A DNA stretch of 16,451 nucleotides from Deinococcus sp. (GTDB taxonomy: Bacteria > Deinococcota > Deinococci > Deinococcales > Deinococcaceae): positions 1 to 16,451 of the forward strand of contig NZ_JAUNHK010000059.1 of assembly GCF_030523985.1 (NCBI RefSeq). Direction: 5' to 3'. The notes beneath the pieces are model-generated. The model did no database searches, was not told where the DNA came from, and was given only the letters and a program-made list of their open reading frames with translations. The translations under genes and the position numbers were made by a program. This document shows, one piece after another, positions 1 through 6,409 of this stretch; within the stretch, counting starts at the first letter, position 1, and every line of letters begins with the position of its first letter.

Positions 1-713
1 TCCAGCGCCAGCGGTTTACGTACCGCCACCGTCCAGCGCGTGCCGCCGCAGCCACAGAGGGGCGGAACGGCCCCCTCCGCTTCCACGACCCGCCCACAGC
101 ACAGGCAAGCCACAGGCCCGGCGTAGTCGTCGGGGAGCGCGGCGGGCGGTTCCAAATCCCAGGGCGGCACAATCGGCAAGCCGGGCGGGGCCTGACCGTC
201 CGCATGGCAAAAAACCGAGAGTTGCCCGTCCTGCTCGAAGTAAGCCCGCTGCACCTGCCCCAGTTGGCACACTCCGGCGGGGCGCAAGCGCTCGAACAGG
301 TCCTCGTAGCTCAGGGCTGAGGTCTTGAGGCCCGCGAGTTGAATGACCCCGTCCCGCACCAGTTCGACGGGCGTGCCCTCCAGAAACGTCTCGACCTTTT
401 CCTGCGAGATGATGAGGTGGGCCGTCAGCCGCTGCAACCCGATCACCAGCGCCATCACCAGCATGGCGTGCAGCAGCGGCACCTCGGCGTAGAACATGGC
501 GTCCCCCACCGCCGACCCCAGCCCGATGACGATGGCGAGTTCCAGCGGGCTGAGTTGAGACACGCCGCGCTTGCCCGCGATGCGGAGCAGCAGCAGCAGC
601 CACACGAAAATGACGGTGGTGCGCAGGGCGATTTCAGCCAGAAACAGTAGGTCAATGTCGCCCAGAAACACGCGCCGCAGGTCGAGCGGCTGCACGCCCT
701 CACCCGCGCTCAA
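1..713 (-). CDS. YetF/DUF421 family membrane protein (partial, C-terminus off window)
   Basis: Open for 237 codons from a TTG start at 713 to the left edge, no stop reached. The start is supported by a GGAGG (721-725) seven bases upstream; the TTG overlaps the TGA of the preceding gene as TTGA, so the two are probably translationally coupled. Residues about 22-44, 57-70 and 80-95 are hydrophobic (three membrane segments), and the family signature lies at 47-73 (GKR, then SQLSPLELAIVIGLGSAVGDAM). The soluble YetF domain follows, including EKVETFLEGTPVELVRDG (105-122). Unlike the usual YetF ending, the visible tail has two cysteine clusters, CLCC at 203-206 and CGC at 220-222, resembling a small zinc ribbon. 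YetF proteins are membrane proteins of poorly defined role (some linked to sporulation or stress); function here is unknown. Last gene of the DUF2239/LRV operon. Confidence 0.85.
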   Translation of the reverse strand, partial: MSAGEGVQPLDLRRVFLGDIDLLFLAEIALRTTVIFVWLLLLLRIAGKRGVSQLSPLELAIVIGLGSAVGDAMFYAEVPLLHAMLVMALVIGLQRLTAHLIISQEKVETFLEGTPVELVRDGVIQLAGLKTSALSYEDLFERLRPAGVCQLGQVQRAYFEQDGQLSVFCHADGQAPPGLPIVPPWDLEPPAALPDDYAGPVACLCCGRVVEAEGAVPPLCGCGGTRWTVAVRKPLAL

Positions 714-907
714 GCGCTGGCCTCCGCTGCGGCCTGTTCTGCGGGCGTCCAACCCAGTCCCGCCAGGATGCGGGCGCGGTCCCAGCCGGTCAGCGCCGAG
801 AGGTTGAGCAGGGTCGCCTCGAATTCCGGCGAGCACGGCGGCAACGAGCGCAGACGCTTCCACAGGTCGTTCCGGCGGCGCAGGGTGGCAGGCGTCAGGG
901 CGGACAT
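710..907 (-). CDS. Small hypothetical protein (65 aa)
   Basis: I do not recognise a family. ATG at 907, seven bases after the stop of the LRV gene (915), with the next gene starting inside its stop codon. The N-terminal half is basic (residues 9-20 rich in Arg/Lys with Trp16); the C-terminal half, around TGWDRARILAGLGW (40-53), is predicted helical and ends in an Ala/Glu-rich tail. There is no signal peptide or membrane segment. Its place inside a tight operon, between the LRV-repeat gene and the YetF gene, is the main reason to accept it as real. The upstream purine run (gagtgag) is a weak ribosome site, consistent with coupling to the gene before it. Confidence 0.7.
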   Translation of the reverse strand: MSALTPATLRRRNDLWKRLRSLPPCSPEFEATLLNLSALTGWDRARILAGLGWTPAEQAAAEASA

Positions 908-914
908 AGACGAC

Positions 915-1475
915 TCACTCTAGCCCGTGGAGCCGCACCACGTTTTTGACCAGCGGGTGCAGGTCGCGCCTCAGGATGTCGCAGACTTCGGGCGGCAGGT
1001 CGCCGCGACTCGCCAGGGTCAGCCGCACGCCATAGTCACGGTCATGGGCCAGCCGCAGCAGCAATTCGGGCGGCAGGTCAGGTTTGCGGGCCACGTACTC
1101 CCGAATCGTCCAGAAGGCCGAACCCGTCAGCGAACGCAGCGCCTCGGCGGGCAAGCAGTGCCGGGTTACGGCGACGAGTTGCACGTCTATTTTTTCGTGC
1201 CCCGCCGCCAGGAGCAGCAGCCAGTCGGGGGCGTTCGGCGCGGCGGCCAGCACTTCCAGCGTGCGGGCAGGCCAGCGGCTCACCAACCCCGGCTCGGCCA
1301 GCCGCAGCAGCGGGAGCGCCGGATTGTTCAGCACCTCTGCCGGAAATTCGGCCCCCAGTTCGGCCAGCACAGGCGCGGGCGTGTTGGGATGCCCCGCCAC
1401 CGCCGCCCGCACTGCCGGATCGGGGGATTGGGCCAGCCGGGTCAGTTCGGGGGCGGGGGCGCGGGGGTCGAGCAT
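915..1475 (-). CDS. LRV (leucine-rich repeat variant)/HEAT-like repeat protein
   Basis: 186 aa made almost entirely of short alpha-helical repeats of the LRV type, each with the pattern D-x-x-V-R-x-x-V/L-A then x-x-P-x-L-P-P-E-x-L-x-x-L. Repeats are clearest at residues 14-41 (SPDPAVRAAVAGHPNTPAPV), 90-117, 119-143 (WTIREYVARKPDLPPELLLR) and 144-170 (DYGVRLTLASRGDLPPEVCD), with a partial one at the end. Such solenoids bind proteins or peptides; no enzymatic motif is visible and the N-terminal Fe-S cysteine cluster known from the Azotobacter LRV protein is absent. Its ATG follows the TGA of the DUF2239 gene with no gap (stop 1476-1478, start 1473-1475), so the two are co-translated. Binding partner unknown. 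Confidence 0.85.
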   Translation of the reverse strand: MLDPRAPAPELTRLAQSPDPAVRAAVAGHPNTPAPVLAELGAEFPAEVLNNPALPLLRLAEPGLVSRWPARTLEVLAAAPNAPDWLLLLAAGHEKIDVQLVAVTRHCLPAEALRSLTGSAFWTIREYVARKPDLPPELLLRLAHDRDYGVRLTLASRGDLPPEVCDILRRDLHPLVKNVVRLHGLE

Positions 1476-2018
1476 TCAACCGTCCTGGGCAAACGCCGGG
1501 GCCGCCAGATGCAGGGCGTGGGCGCGAATGTCGGCGGGCCACCCTTCGCTGAGGGCCGCAAAGCGGGCGCCGTCGCGGGCGTACAGGGCGCGGCTGGCTT
1601 CCTCGTAGCCGGGGAGGTCGCCACCGATGGCGCTCAGAAAACGGTCGGCGGCGGTCTGGGCCTGTGTGACCGCCTCGGCCCCCGGATTCCGCCTGCGTTC
1701 CTCGTCAATCAGGCGGCGCAGGGTGGCCGACGCCCCGCCGCGCTGCCCTTCCAGCCAGTCCCAGTGACGCGGCAGCAGCGTGACCTCACGGGCAATGACG
1801 CCGAGCTTGGGGCGGCCCGGTCCCGTCGGAGCGGGCAACTCACGGGCCAGCACTTCGTCCAGCGTGCCGGAAAGGTCGAAGTCACGCTGGCGTCCGGTCT
1901 GGTCGTCGAAAATCAGCACTTCCCCAGGCTGCTGCACTTTGAGATAAGTCAGCACTTCGCGCAGGTCGCCCGTCAGCAGGCGCTGGTCGCCCCGAAAAAT
2001 GGTCAGCGTCTCGTTCAT
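1476..2018 (-). CDS. DUF2239 family protein
   Basis: 180 aa. The family core is recognisable: an N-terminal beta-rich part with VLIFDDQTGRQRDFDLSG (34-51) and the hallmark block at 68-89, GRPKLGV then REVTLLPRHWDWL, followed by GGASATLRRLIDEERR. DUF2239 proteins are found scattered in bacteria and have no assigned function; the basic central block might contact nucleic acid, which is only a guess. First gene of the four-gene operon. The start at 2018 is supported by a TAAATT box (2025-2030) six bases upstream and no Shine-Dalgarno sequence, the leaderless pattern seen elsewhere in this window. The C-terminus (YEEASRALYARDGARFAALS, GWPADIRAHAL) looks helical. Confidence 0.88.
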   Translation of the reverse strand: MNETLTIFRGDQRLLTGDLREVLTYLKVQQPGEVLIFDDQTGRQRDFDLSGTLDEVLARELPAPTGPGRPKLGVIAREVTLLPRHWDWLEGQRGGASATLRRLIDEERRRNPGAEAVTQAQTAADRFLSAIGGDLPGYEEASRALYARDGARFAALSEGWPADIRAHALHLAAPAFAQDG

Positions 2019-2053
2019 GGGATGAATTTACCCGGATAAAATCGGGGGGAATA
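2019..2053 (-). promoter_or_regulatory. Leaderless promoter of the DUF2239 operon
   Basis: On the minus strand a TAAATT (-10 type, TANNNT) at 2025-2030 sits six bases before the ATG. Immediately upstream, 2031-2046 forms a small imperfect dyad (CCCGGAT, AAA, ATCGGG with one bulged base) that overlaps the -10/-35 spacer. It has no T tract beyond it, so it looks more like an operator or chance dyad than a terminator for the CitE-like gene. No good -35 is visible. Confidence 0.45.
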
Positions 2054-2079
2054 TAGGCCGAATGGCGCAGGAGGTGGGG

Positions 2080-2898
2080 TCAGCCCCGGCCCGCTTCCCA
2101 CAGCGCCAACTGCTCCTGCGCCTCGTCCACATGCATCTGCTCGATGAGGGCACCCCGGTAGGTCGCCAAGCTTTTGCCCGCCTGCCGCGCTTCGTCCCAC
2201 ACGCTCAGCAGTTCGCGGGCGGCCTGGGCTTCCTCGTCCGAGACGCCAAACGCGGTGTTGGCGGCGGCGACCTGGTCGGGGTGAATGACCGTCTTGCCCG
2301 CGAAGCCCAGCGTGCGGCCCTGGCTGCACTCGCGCCCAAAGCCTTCGGGGTCGCGCACGTCGTTGTACACCGCGTCTATCGGCAGTTTTCCTGCCGCCCG
2401 CGCCGCCAGCACCACCGCCGAGAGCGCGTGCAGCAGCGGCAGCCGCTCGGGGTGGGGCCGGGTTCGCAGGGCGCGGGCCAAGTCGTTGGCCCCCACCAGC
2501 AGCCCTGCCACGCCCGTCGCCTGGGCAATCGCCGGGGCGTTCAGCACGCCGAGCGGCGTTTCGATCATCGCCCATAGGGGCACGCGCAGGTGCAGTTCGC
2601 TCACGCTCTGGGCCGACTCCACTTTGGGCAGCACCAGCCCGTCCACGCCCGCCAGCAGCGCCATTTCGCGGTCGGCATGTTCCCACTCGGTTCCCAGACC
2701 GTTCACGCGCACCAACACCGGGCAAGGCCAGGGCGTCGCCAGAGCCTCGCGCACGTTTTGCCGCGCCGCGTCTTTGTGTTCGGGGGCCACCGCGTCCTCC
2801 AGGTCGAGAATCACCGCGTCGGCCCCCAGCGTCCGGGCCTTTTCGATGGCGCGGGGCTTGTCGCCGGGAACATACAGCATGGAACGCAGCGGCTTCAT
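2080..2898 (-). CDS. CitE-like CoA ester lyase (HpcH/HpaI aldolase family)
   Basis: 272 aa TIM-barrel enzyme of the citrate lyase beta-subunit/malyl-CoA lyase group, cleaving or forming C-C bonds in acyl-CoA substrates such as (cit)ramalyl- or malyl-CoA. Visible motifs: YVPGDKPRAIEKA (9-21), DAVILDLEDAV (27-37), VRVNG with substrate Arg64, LPKVES (90-95), ETPLGV with metal ligand Glu113, GANDLA with metal ligand Asp139, and the KTVIHPDQV block (202-210). The start at 2898 is chosen over in-frame upstream codons because AGGGGG lies seven bases before it, the family begins with this MKPLRSMLYVPG pattern, and the ATG overlaps the TGA of a 31-codon ORF. No citrate lyase alpha or gamma (CitF, CitD) genes are adjacent, so a stand-alone CitE-like role is more likely than fermentation of citrate; exact substrate unknown. 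Confidence 0.92.
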   Translation of the reverse strand: MKPLRSMLYVPGDKPRAIEKARTLGADAVILDLEDAVAPEHKDAARQNVREALATPWPCPVLVRVNGLGTEWEHADREMALLAGVDGLVLPKVESAQSVSELHLRVPLWAMIETPLGVLNAPAIAQATGVAGLLVGANDLARALRTRPHPERLPLLHALSAVVLAARAAGKLPIDAVYNDVRDPEGFGRECSQGRTLGFAGKTVIHPDQVAAANTAFGVSDEEAQAARELLSVWDEARQAGKSLATYRGALIEQMHVDEAQEQLALWEAGRG

Positions 2899-2990
2899 GC
2901 CTGTTCCCCCTGGCGCTTGCGGGCAAGGCGGGCCGCGCTCGAAGTCAGCAAAAAGGGCAGCAGGACCAGCAGATATTTGAGGGGTTTCAT
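2895..2990 (-). CDS. Tiny hydrophobic ORF (31 aa) coupled to the CitE-like gene
   Basis: ATG at 2990, TGA at 2895-2897. The peptide begins MKPLKYLLVLLPFLLTSSAA and ends with a basic tail (RLARKRQGEQA): one membrane-spanning or signal-anchor stretch (residues 5-20) with positive charge behind it. Its stop overlaps the start of the CitE-like gene as ATGA, the arrangement used by genuine coupled genes in this window. A GACAAT box (2997-3002) lies six bases before the ATG, the same leaderless spacing as other genes here. It has no recognised family. It could be a real small membrane protein, a leader peptide that drives translation of the lyase, or chance; the coupling, promoter spacing and protein character together favour a real gene. 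Confidence 0.6.
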   Translation of the reverse strand: MKPLKYLLVLLPFLLTSSAARLARKRQGEQA

Positions 2991-3050
2991 GTCCCCATTG
3001 TCGCAGGAACGGGCTGACCGGCCCTTGAATCTCGGCGGCTAGCCTGAGCC
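2991..3050. promoter_or_regulatory. Divergent promoter region, CitE-like operon / 3051 gene
   Basis: Sixty bases between two divergent starts. Leftward, GACAAT (minus strand, 2997-3002) is six bases from the ATG at 2990. Rightward, TAGCCT (3040-3045) is five bases from the ATG at 3051. Neither start has a Shine-Dalgarno sequence at normal spacing. Both fit leaderless transcripts beginning at or near the A of ATG. No convincing -35 elements are seen. Confidence 0.5.
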
Positions 3051-3326
3051 ATGTCACACGATTCCTTTGAAGCCAAGGCGCTGCAACTGGCGTTTGACCT
3101 GACCGTCCACAACACCTACGAAGGCAAAGTGGGCCAGGGCTACAACGAGGCCCGCGCCCACGACATTCGCCGCCTCTACAACGTGCTGTGCGGACGCGAC
3201 GCCGCCGACCACGGCCTGGGCAAGAAAATGGTCAAGTCCAGCGAAAAAGAAGAGAAACGCCGCAAAAAATCGGCCTTGGCCGAATTGCCCGCAGCTCCCG
3301 AGGACGCGGCCCTGGGCCGCAGCTAA
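3051..3326 (+). CDS. Small conserved-looking hypothetical protein (91 aa)
   Basis: No family recognised. The first half (to about residue 60) looks like a compact helical domain, with FEAKALQLAFDLTVHNTYEG and YNEARAHDIRRLYNVLCG; the second half has a strongly basic, charged run (KKMVKSSEKEEKRRKKSA, about 58-76) followed by a Pro/Ala-rich tail. The basic run suggests nucleic-acid or ribosome contact, which is inference only. It is monocistronic: its own TAGCCT box five bases before the ATG and a strong hairpin terminator directly after the TAA. There is no signal peptide or membrane segment. Confidence 0.8.
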   Translation: MSHDSFEAKALQLAFDLTVHNTYEGKVGQGYNEARAHDIRRLYNVLCGRDAADHGLGKKMVKSSEKEEKRRKKSALAELPAAPEDAALGRS

Positions 3327-3338
3327 AGACAGCACGGC

Positions 3339-3376
3339 AAAGGGGCCGCCAGACAGCTTGTCTTGGGCGGCCCCTT
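3339..3376. terminator. Bidirectional rho-independent terminator
   Basis: Stem GGGGCCGCC (3342-3350) pairs perfectly with GGCGGCCCC (3366-3374); inside it AGACA (3351-3355) pairs with TGTCT (3359-3363) around a three-base loop, leaving a two-base bulge. AAA precedes and TT follows. It lies between two converging genes, so it probably serves both. Confidence 0.8.
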
Positions 3377-3404
3377 CGCGGCTCAGGCGGGCAGTTTCTG
3401 GCGC

Positions 3405-3875
3405 TTACAGCTCGCGGATTTTGGCCAGCACCTGCTCGGGACGGGCGGTGTACTGTCCGGCCTGTTCCTCGACGTGCTGAAAGCGCACCACGCCTTCCTT
3501 GTCAATCAGGAACACGGCTCGCCCGCTGATGCCGCGTTCGTCCAGCGCCACGCCGTACTGCCGCGCCACGTCCAGCCGCATGTCGGCCAGCAGCGGCACT
3601 TCGATGCCGTACTCGGCGGCCCAGGCTTTGTGGGCGTACACGCTGTCGCGGTTGATGCCCAGCACCACCGTATCCGCGTCGGCGAAGTCGTCTTGCCGCC
3701 CACTGTACTCGGGCAGTTGCATGGAGCAGACCGGGCTGAAGTCGAGCGGGTAAAACACCAGCACGACGTTTTTCTGGCCCTGGTAGCTGCTGAGGGTCAC
3801 GTCCTGCCCCAGCGACGACGGCAGGGTGAAGTCCGGCGCAGGCTGGCCGACGAGGTTCTTGGTGTCCGAAGTCAT
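3405..3875 (-). CDS. Peroxiredoxin, AhpC/TSA family (BCP/AhpE-like, single Cys)
   Basis: 156 aa thioredoxin-fold peroxidase that reduces H2O2 and organic or lipid hydroperoxides in the cytoplasm. The N-terminus has the family opening VGQPAPDFTLPS (9-20) and the active-site loop FYPLDFSPVC (41-50) with peroxidatic Cys50; the usual Thr of the TxxC motif is Ser47. Cys50 is the only cysteine in the protein, so the resolving Cys five residues on, typical of E. coli BCP, is missing. It must therefore act as a 1-Cys enzyme resolved by another thiol, as in AhpE. FLIDKEGVVR (122-131) is the conserved central strand region. It is preceded by its own TAGACT box six bases before the ATG, though PhoU ends only 27 bases upstream on the same strand. 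Confidence 0.92.
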   Translation of the reverse strand: MTSDTKNLVGQPAPDFTLPSSLGQDVTLSSYQGQKNVVLVFYPLDFSPVCSMQLPEYSGRQDDFADADTVVLGINRDSVYAHKAWAAEYGIEVPLLADMRLDVARQYGVALDERGISGRAVFLIDKEGVVRFQHVEEQAGQYTARPEQVLAKIREL

Positions 3876-3887
3876 GCGTTCAGTCTA
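3876..3887 (-). promoter_or_regulatory. Leaderless promoter of the peroxiredoxin gene
   Basis: TAGACT on the minus strand (3882-3887) followed by six bases and the ATG; no ribosome site. Lies in the 27-base gap after phoU, giving the peroxidase gene an independent promoter. Confidence 0.55.
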
Positions 3888-3902
3888 GCGGGGGGCTGAG
3901 GC

Positions 3903-4544
3903 TTACTCGCGTTCGCCCGTGACCCAGTAGCGCACGCGCTCGGCCACGTTTTCCATGTGGTCGCCCACGCGCTCCAGGCTGCGGCCCACGCGCATCAGCA
4001 TCAGGGCCTTGGAGATGCTGCGGGGGTCTTCGAGCATGTAGGTGACCAGTTCGCGCTGAATCTGCTCGTAGAGTTCGTCCACTTCATCGTCCATGCCGAT
4101 GGTGCCTTCGGCGCGGGTCACGTCACGGTCAGCCAGCGCCGTGCGGAGGTTCTGGCTCATCTCGGTCAGGCGCTCCAGCATCCGGGCGAGGTTGACGTAC
4201 TTCTTGAGGGCCGGGGCCTGGGCCAGTTCCGCGCCGTCTTCGGCCACATGCACCACATAGTCGCCCATGCGCTCAATGTCGCTGAGGCTCTTGAGAATCA
4301 GGGCGATCATTCGCAGGTCGCGGGCCACCGGCTGGTGCAGCGCGATGATTCGCAGGCACTCGGCTTCCAGTTGCGCTTCCTGGGCATCCACCTCGCGGTC
4401 AAGAGACAGGACCTCGTCCAGACGGTCCGTCTGCTCGTGCAGCAGCACTTCGGCCGCCACCGGCAACATCCGCTCGACCGTGCCGAGCATGTTGAGTGCG
4501 CCGTTCAGGACGGCCCGCAAATCTGCTTCCAGAGCTTCACGCAT
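3903..4544 (-). CDS. phoU: PhoU-like phosphate signalling regulator
   Basis: 213 aa, the usual PhoU length, all-helical two-repeat protein. Each repeat carries the metal-binding signature: E91-R-M-G-D95 (IERMGDYVVHV) and E191-R-V-G-D195 (LERVGDHMENVAE). PhoU mediates negative control of the PhoR/PhoB system by the Pst transporter when phosphate is ample. Here a PhoB/PhoR-like pair lies about 4.8 kb away on the same strand with the pilin operon in between, and no pstSCAB genes are visible. The start at 4544 has no Shine-Dalgarno sequence; a TACGGT box (4555-4560) lies ten bases upstream, slightly further than the leaderless spacing of its neighbours. Confidence 0.94.
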   Translation of the reverse strand: MREALEADLRAVLNGALNMLGTVERMLPVAAEVLLHEQTDRLDEVLSLDREVDAQEAQLEAECLRIIALHQPVARDLRMIALILKSLSDIERMGDYVVHVAEDGAELAQAPALKKYVNLARMLERLTEMSQNLRTALADRDVTRAEGTIGMDDEVDELYEQIQRELVTYMLEDPRSISKALMLMRVGRSLERVGDHMENVAERVRYWVTGERE

Positions 4545-4597
4545 ACTGTCATTTACCGTATCACTCGCCGCGTCAGCTAGGGGTCAGCACCCTCTTC

Positions 4598-5461
4598 TTA
4601 CCAGGGCAGCTTGAGGGGCTTGAGACGACCGATGTTGTTCGCCGCCGCATCCAGGCGGTAGGTGCCCGTCGCAGGCAGACGCGGGCCGGGCTGACGCTGC
4701 GCGGCCAACTGGAACGTCACGCCACTGACGTAGGACGAAACCGTGGAAGTGTAACTGGGCATAGGGGAAGACGTGGTCTGCAAAGTGAACAGATTGTAGG
4801 TTGGCGCAGTCGTTCCCGGCACCAGCCCATCAAGCAGTAGCCGCGCCTTGCCAGAATCGGAACTAAAGGTATTCACCACCGAGTTCGGGTCTTCCACCTC
4901 AAAGGCTCCCGTCGCGTAGTAGGCCGTGAATTCCACCAGCACCCAGGCCGCGTCGTTCGCGGGGCTGGCACCGGGGTAGTCCGTGTCCAGGGTCGTGCCG
5001 TTGACAGTCGCGGCGAGCCACGCCGAGCGCTGCACCGGGTAATGGGCGATAAAGCGGTAGCACTCCTGAGTGACAGGCGGGCTGGCCGTAGGGTTGCAGT
5101 TCGGACTTGAGGTGGTCGGTGCCGTCCGGGGCGGCAGCACCAGCGCCAGCATCGGCGTGGCTGCCGTACCGATGACGGTGGTGGCACTGCCCGACAGGTT
5201 GCGGGTTTTTGCCGTGTCCGGCAGGGTCACGGAAGTGCCGCTCGGCACGATGAAGGCCGCCTCGCGCACGCGGCTGCCCAGCAGTTCCTGAGCATTGAGC
5301 AGTTCCTGCTGCGACAGGGCGCTGCTCGCCAGCGAGCCGGAAAGCCGGTTGGTGCCCATGACCAGCGTGAACACCAGCCCCAGCAACATCAGGGTAATCG
5401 CCATCGCCAGCAGCAGCTCGATGAGGGTAAAGCCCAGCCGGGCTGAAGTGTGACGGTTCAT
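4598..5461 (-). CDS. PilW-like minor type IV pilin / pseudopilin
   Basis: 287 aa. A class III prepilin signal is clear: a short basic leader ends at Gly10, then FTLIELLLAMAITLMLLG with Glu at +5, for cleavage and N-methylation by prepilin peptidase PilD. The rest is a large extracellular domain with two cysteines (SPNCNPT and QECYRF, about residues 115-126) that could form a disulfide. The size and character match PilW-type minor pilins that help prime the pilus tip. Start chosen at 5461 because the prepilin leader begins there and the ATG overlaps the upstream stop (ATGA); the frame stays open for 96 more codons upstream, but that part has no pilin character. Last gene of the operon. Confidence 0.88.
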   Translation of the reverse strand: MNRHTSARLGFTLIELLLAMAITLMLLGLVFTLVMGTNRLSGSLASSALSQQELLNAQELLGSRVREAAFIVPSGTSVTLPDTAKTRNLSGSATTVIGTAATPMLALVLPPRTAPTTSSPNCNPTASPPVTQECYRFIAHYPVQRSAWLAATVNGTTLDTDYPGASPANDAAWVLVEFTAYYATGAFEVEDPNSVVNTFSSDSGKARLLLDGLVPGTTAPTYNLFTLQTTSSPMPSYTSTVSSYVSGVTFQLAAQRQPGPRLPATGTYRLDAAANNIGRLKPLKLPW

Positions 5462-5934
5462 AGGCTCCCCTGGGGGGCCAGAATGTCGAGGACCACTTCG
5501 GTCGTCTTCGACCCACTGGTGGTTCTGACCTTCAGGCGGCGCATGACCGGCACGGGCGACGTGGCTGCGCTGGTGCCCGTACAGGCAGTCACATTCGCTG
5601 CCGCTACGGGCGTTCCAGCGGCGTCGGTCAGGACACTCACCGCACTCGGGTTCAGCGTCACACTCAGCGGCTGCGACGTGATGGTGGCTCCATCCGGCAG
5701 GCTCAAGTTGGTCACGCAGTTGCGGCTGTAGTCCAGCGAGGAGCGCCACGCGGCCTTGACCTGCTCGGTGACCTGCTGCGCCTGAAGGTCGCTGCTCGTC
5801 TTGTTGCGGCTCCCTGAATCGACTCTGGTGAGTTGCAGCATAGAAGTAAGAATTACGGTGGCGATCACCGCAAAGATGGCGAGACTCAGCAGCACTTCCA
5901 CCAGGGTAAAGCCCGACCGGTTAGCGTACTTCAC
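5458..5934 (-). CDS. PilV-like minor type IV pilin / pseudopilin
   Basis: 158 aa with GTG start at 5934. Prepilin signal: MKYANRSG then FTLVEVLLSLAIFAVIATVI, cleavage after Gly8 and Glu at +5. The globular part holds two cysteines (NCVTN and TACTG) that may pair. The length and the VEVLLSLAIF form fit PilV/GspI-type minor pilins, but assignment to one subclass is tentative. The gene starts 14 bases inside the GspH/FimT-like gene and its TGA overlaps the next ATG, so translation is coupled at both ends. There is no strong ribosome site of its own. Confidence 0.85.
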   Translation of the reverse strand: MKYANRSGFTLVEVLLSLAIFAVIATVILTSMLQLTRVDSGSRNKTSSDLQAQQVTEQVKAAWRSSLDYSRNCVTNLSLPDGATITSQPLSVTLNPSAVSVLTDAAGTPVAAANVTACTGTSAATSPVPVMRRLKVRTTSGSKTTEVVLDILAPQGSL

Positions 5935-6409
5935 TGACCACCACCGTCCCTGTCAGGCCCGCCAGACCGACCCGCACTTTCTGAAAGCCGCTCTGCACCC
6001 GTGAAAGGGTGAAGGCCGTAGGAGAGTTGGCACTCAATTCGGCGTAGGGCGCTTGATAAGTCACAGTTTTCCCTGCCAGAGCCGCCTCATCGGGGTAGGC
6101 CTTGACCTGAAGGCCAGGGGGCAGGGTCCGGGCCAGGGTGCCGCCCGACGCGGCAGGCAAGACCAGCGTGTATGCCTCAGCCGAATCGAACCGCAGGCTG
6201 GCACTCGCGCTGCTGCGCTGGGCCGTTGTTCTCACGCGGTTGAGGTCCGCCGAGAGCTGAGCGGCAGCGGCCCGGACCTCGGCATTCCTGGCCCAGCGCG
6301 TGTAGCTCGAGAGGCCCAGAGCCGCCAGGATACCGATAATCGCCACCACGACCAGAATCTCGATGAGCGTGAAACCGCGCTGAGCAGAGGAAGGCTGAAA
6401 GGCGGTCAT
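5921..6409 (-). CDS. GspH/FimT-like minor pseudopilin
   Basis: 162 aa. Prepilin leader MTAFQPSSAQRG, cleavage after Gly12, then FTLIEILVVVAIIGILAALG with Glu at +5, the most canonical pilin N-terminus of the cluster. The body (AEVRAAAAQLSADLNRVRTTAQRS) has the amphipathic helix and the beta-strand pattern typical of GspH/FimT proteins; in competence pili a FimT-class minor pilin can bind DNA. Arg/Lys residues are present in the C-terminal part, but whether this one binds DNA is unknown. ATG overlaps the stop of the 888-aa gene (ATGA), with AGGGGA a few bases upstream as a ribosome site. Confidence 0.9.
   Translation of the reverse strand: MTAFQPSSAQRGFTLIEILVVVAIIGILAALGLSSYTRWARNAEVRAAAAQLSADLNRVRTTAQRSSASASLRFDSAEAYTLVLPAASGGTLARTLPPGLQVKAYPDEAALAGKTVTYQAPYAELSANSPTAFTLSRVQSGFQKVRVGLAGLTGTVVVSEVR

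Noticed and set aside
927..2039. 370-codon plus-strand open frame opposite the LRV and DUF2239 genes
   Set aside because: Antisense shadow with Gln/Arg/Gly-rich composition; the minus-strand frames carry recognisable families and tight junctions.
2015..2926. 303-codon minus-strand frame overlapping the CitE-like gene
   Set aside because: Different frame of the same strand, Arg/Gly/Pro-rich without motifs; the CitE-like frame has all catalytic blocks.
2899..3057. N-terminal extension of the CitE-like frame to 3057
   Set aside because: No ribosome site, crosses the divergent promoter and the 31-codon ORF; the family begins at the 2898 ATG with its AGGGGG site.
4571..4597. GGGT/ACCC hairpin after the PilW-like gene as a terminator
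   Set aside because: Only a four-base stem and no T tract.
5462..5749. N-terminal extension of the PilW-like frame
   Set aside because: Overlaps the PilV-like gene in another frame and would bury the prepilin leader, which must be at the N-terminus.
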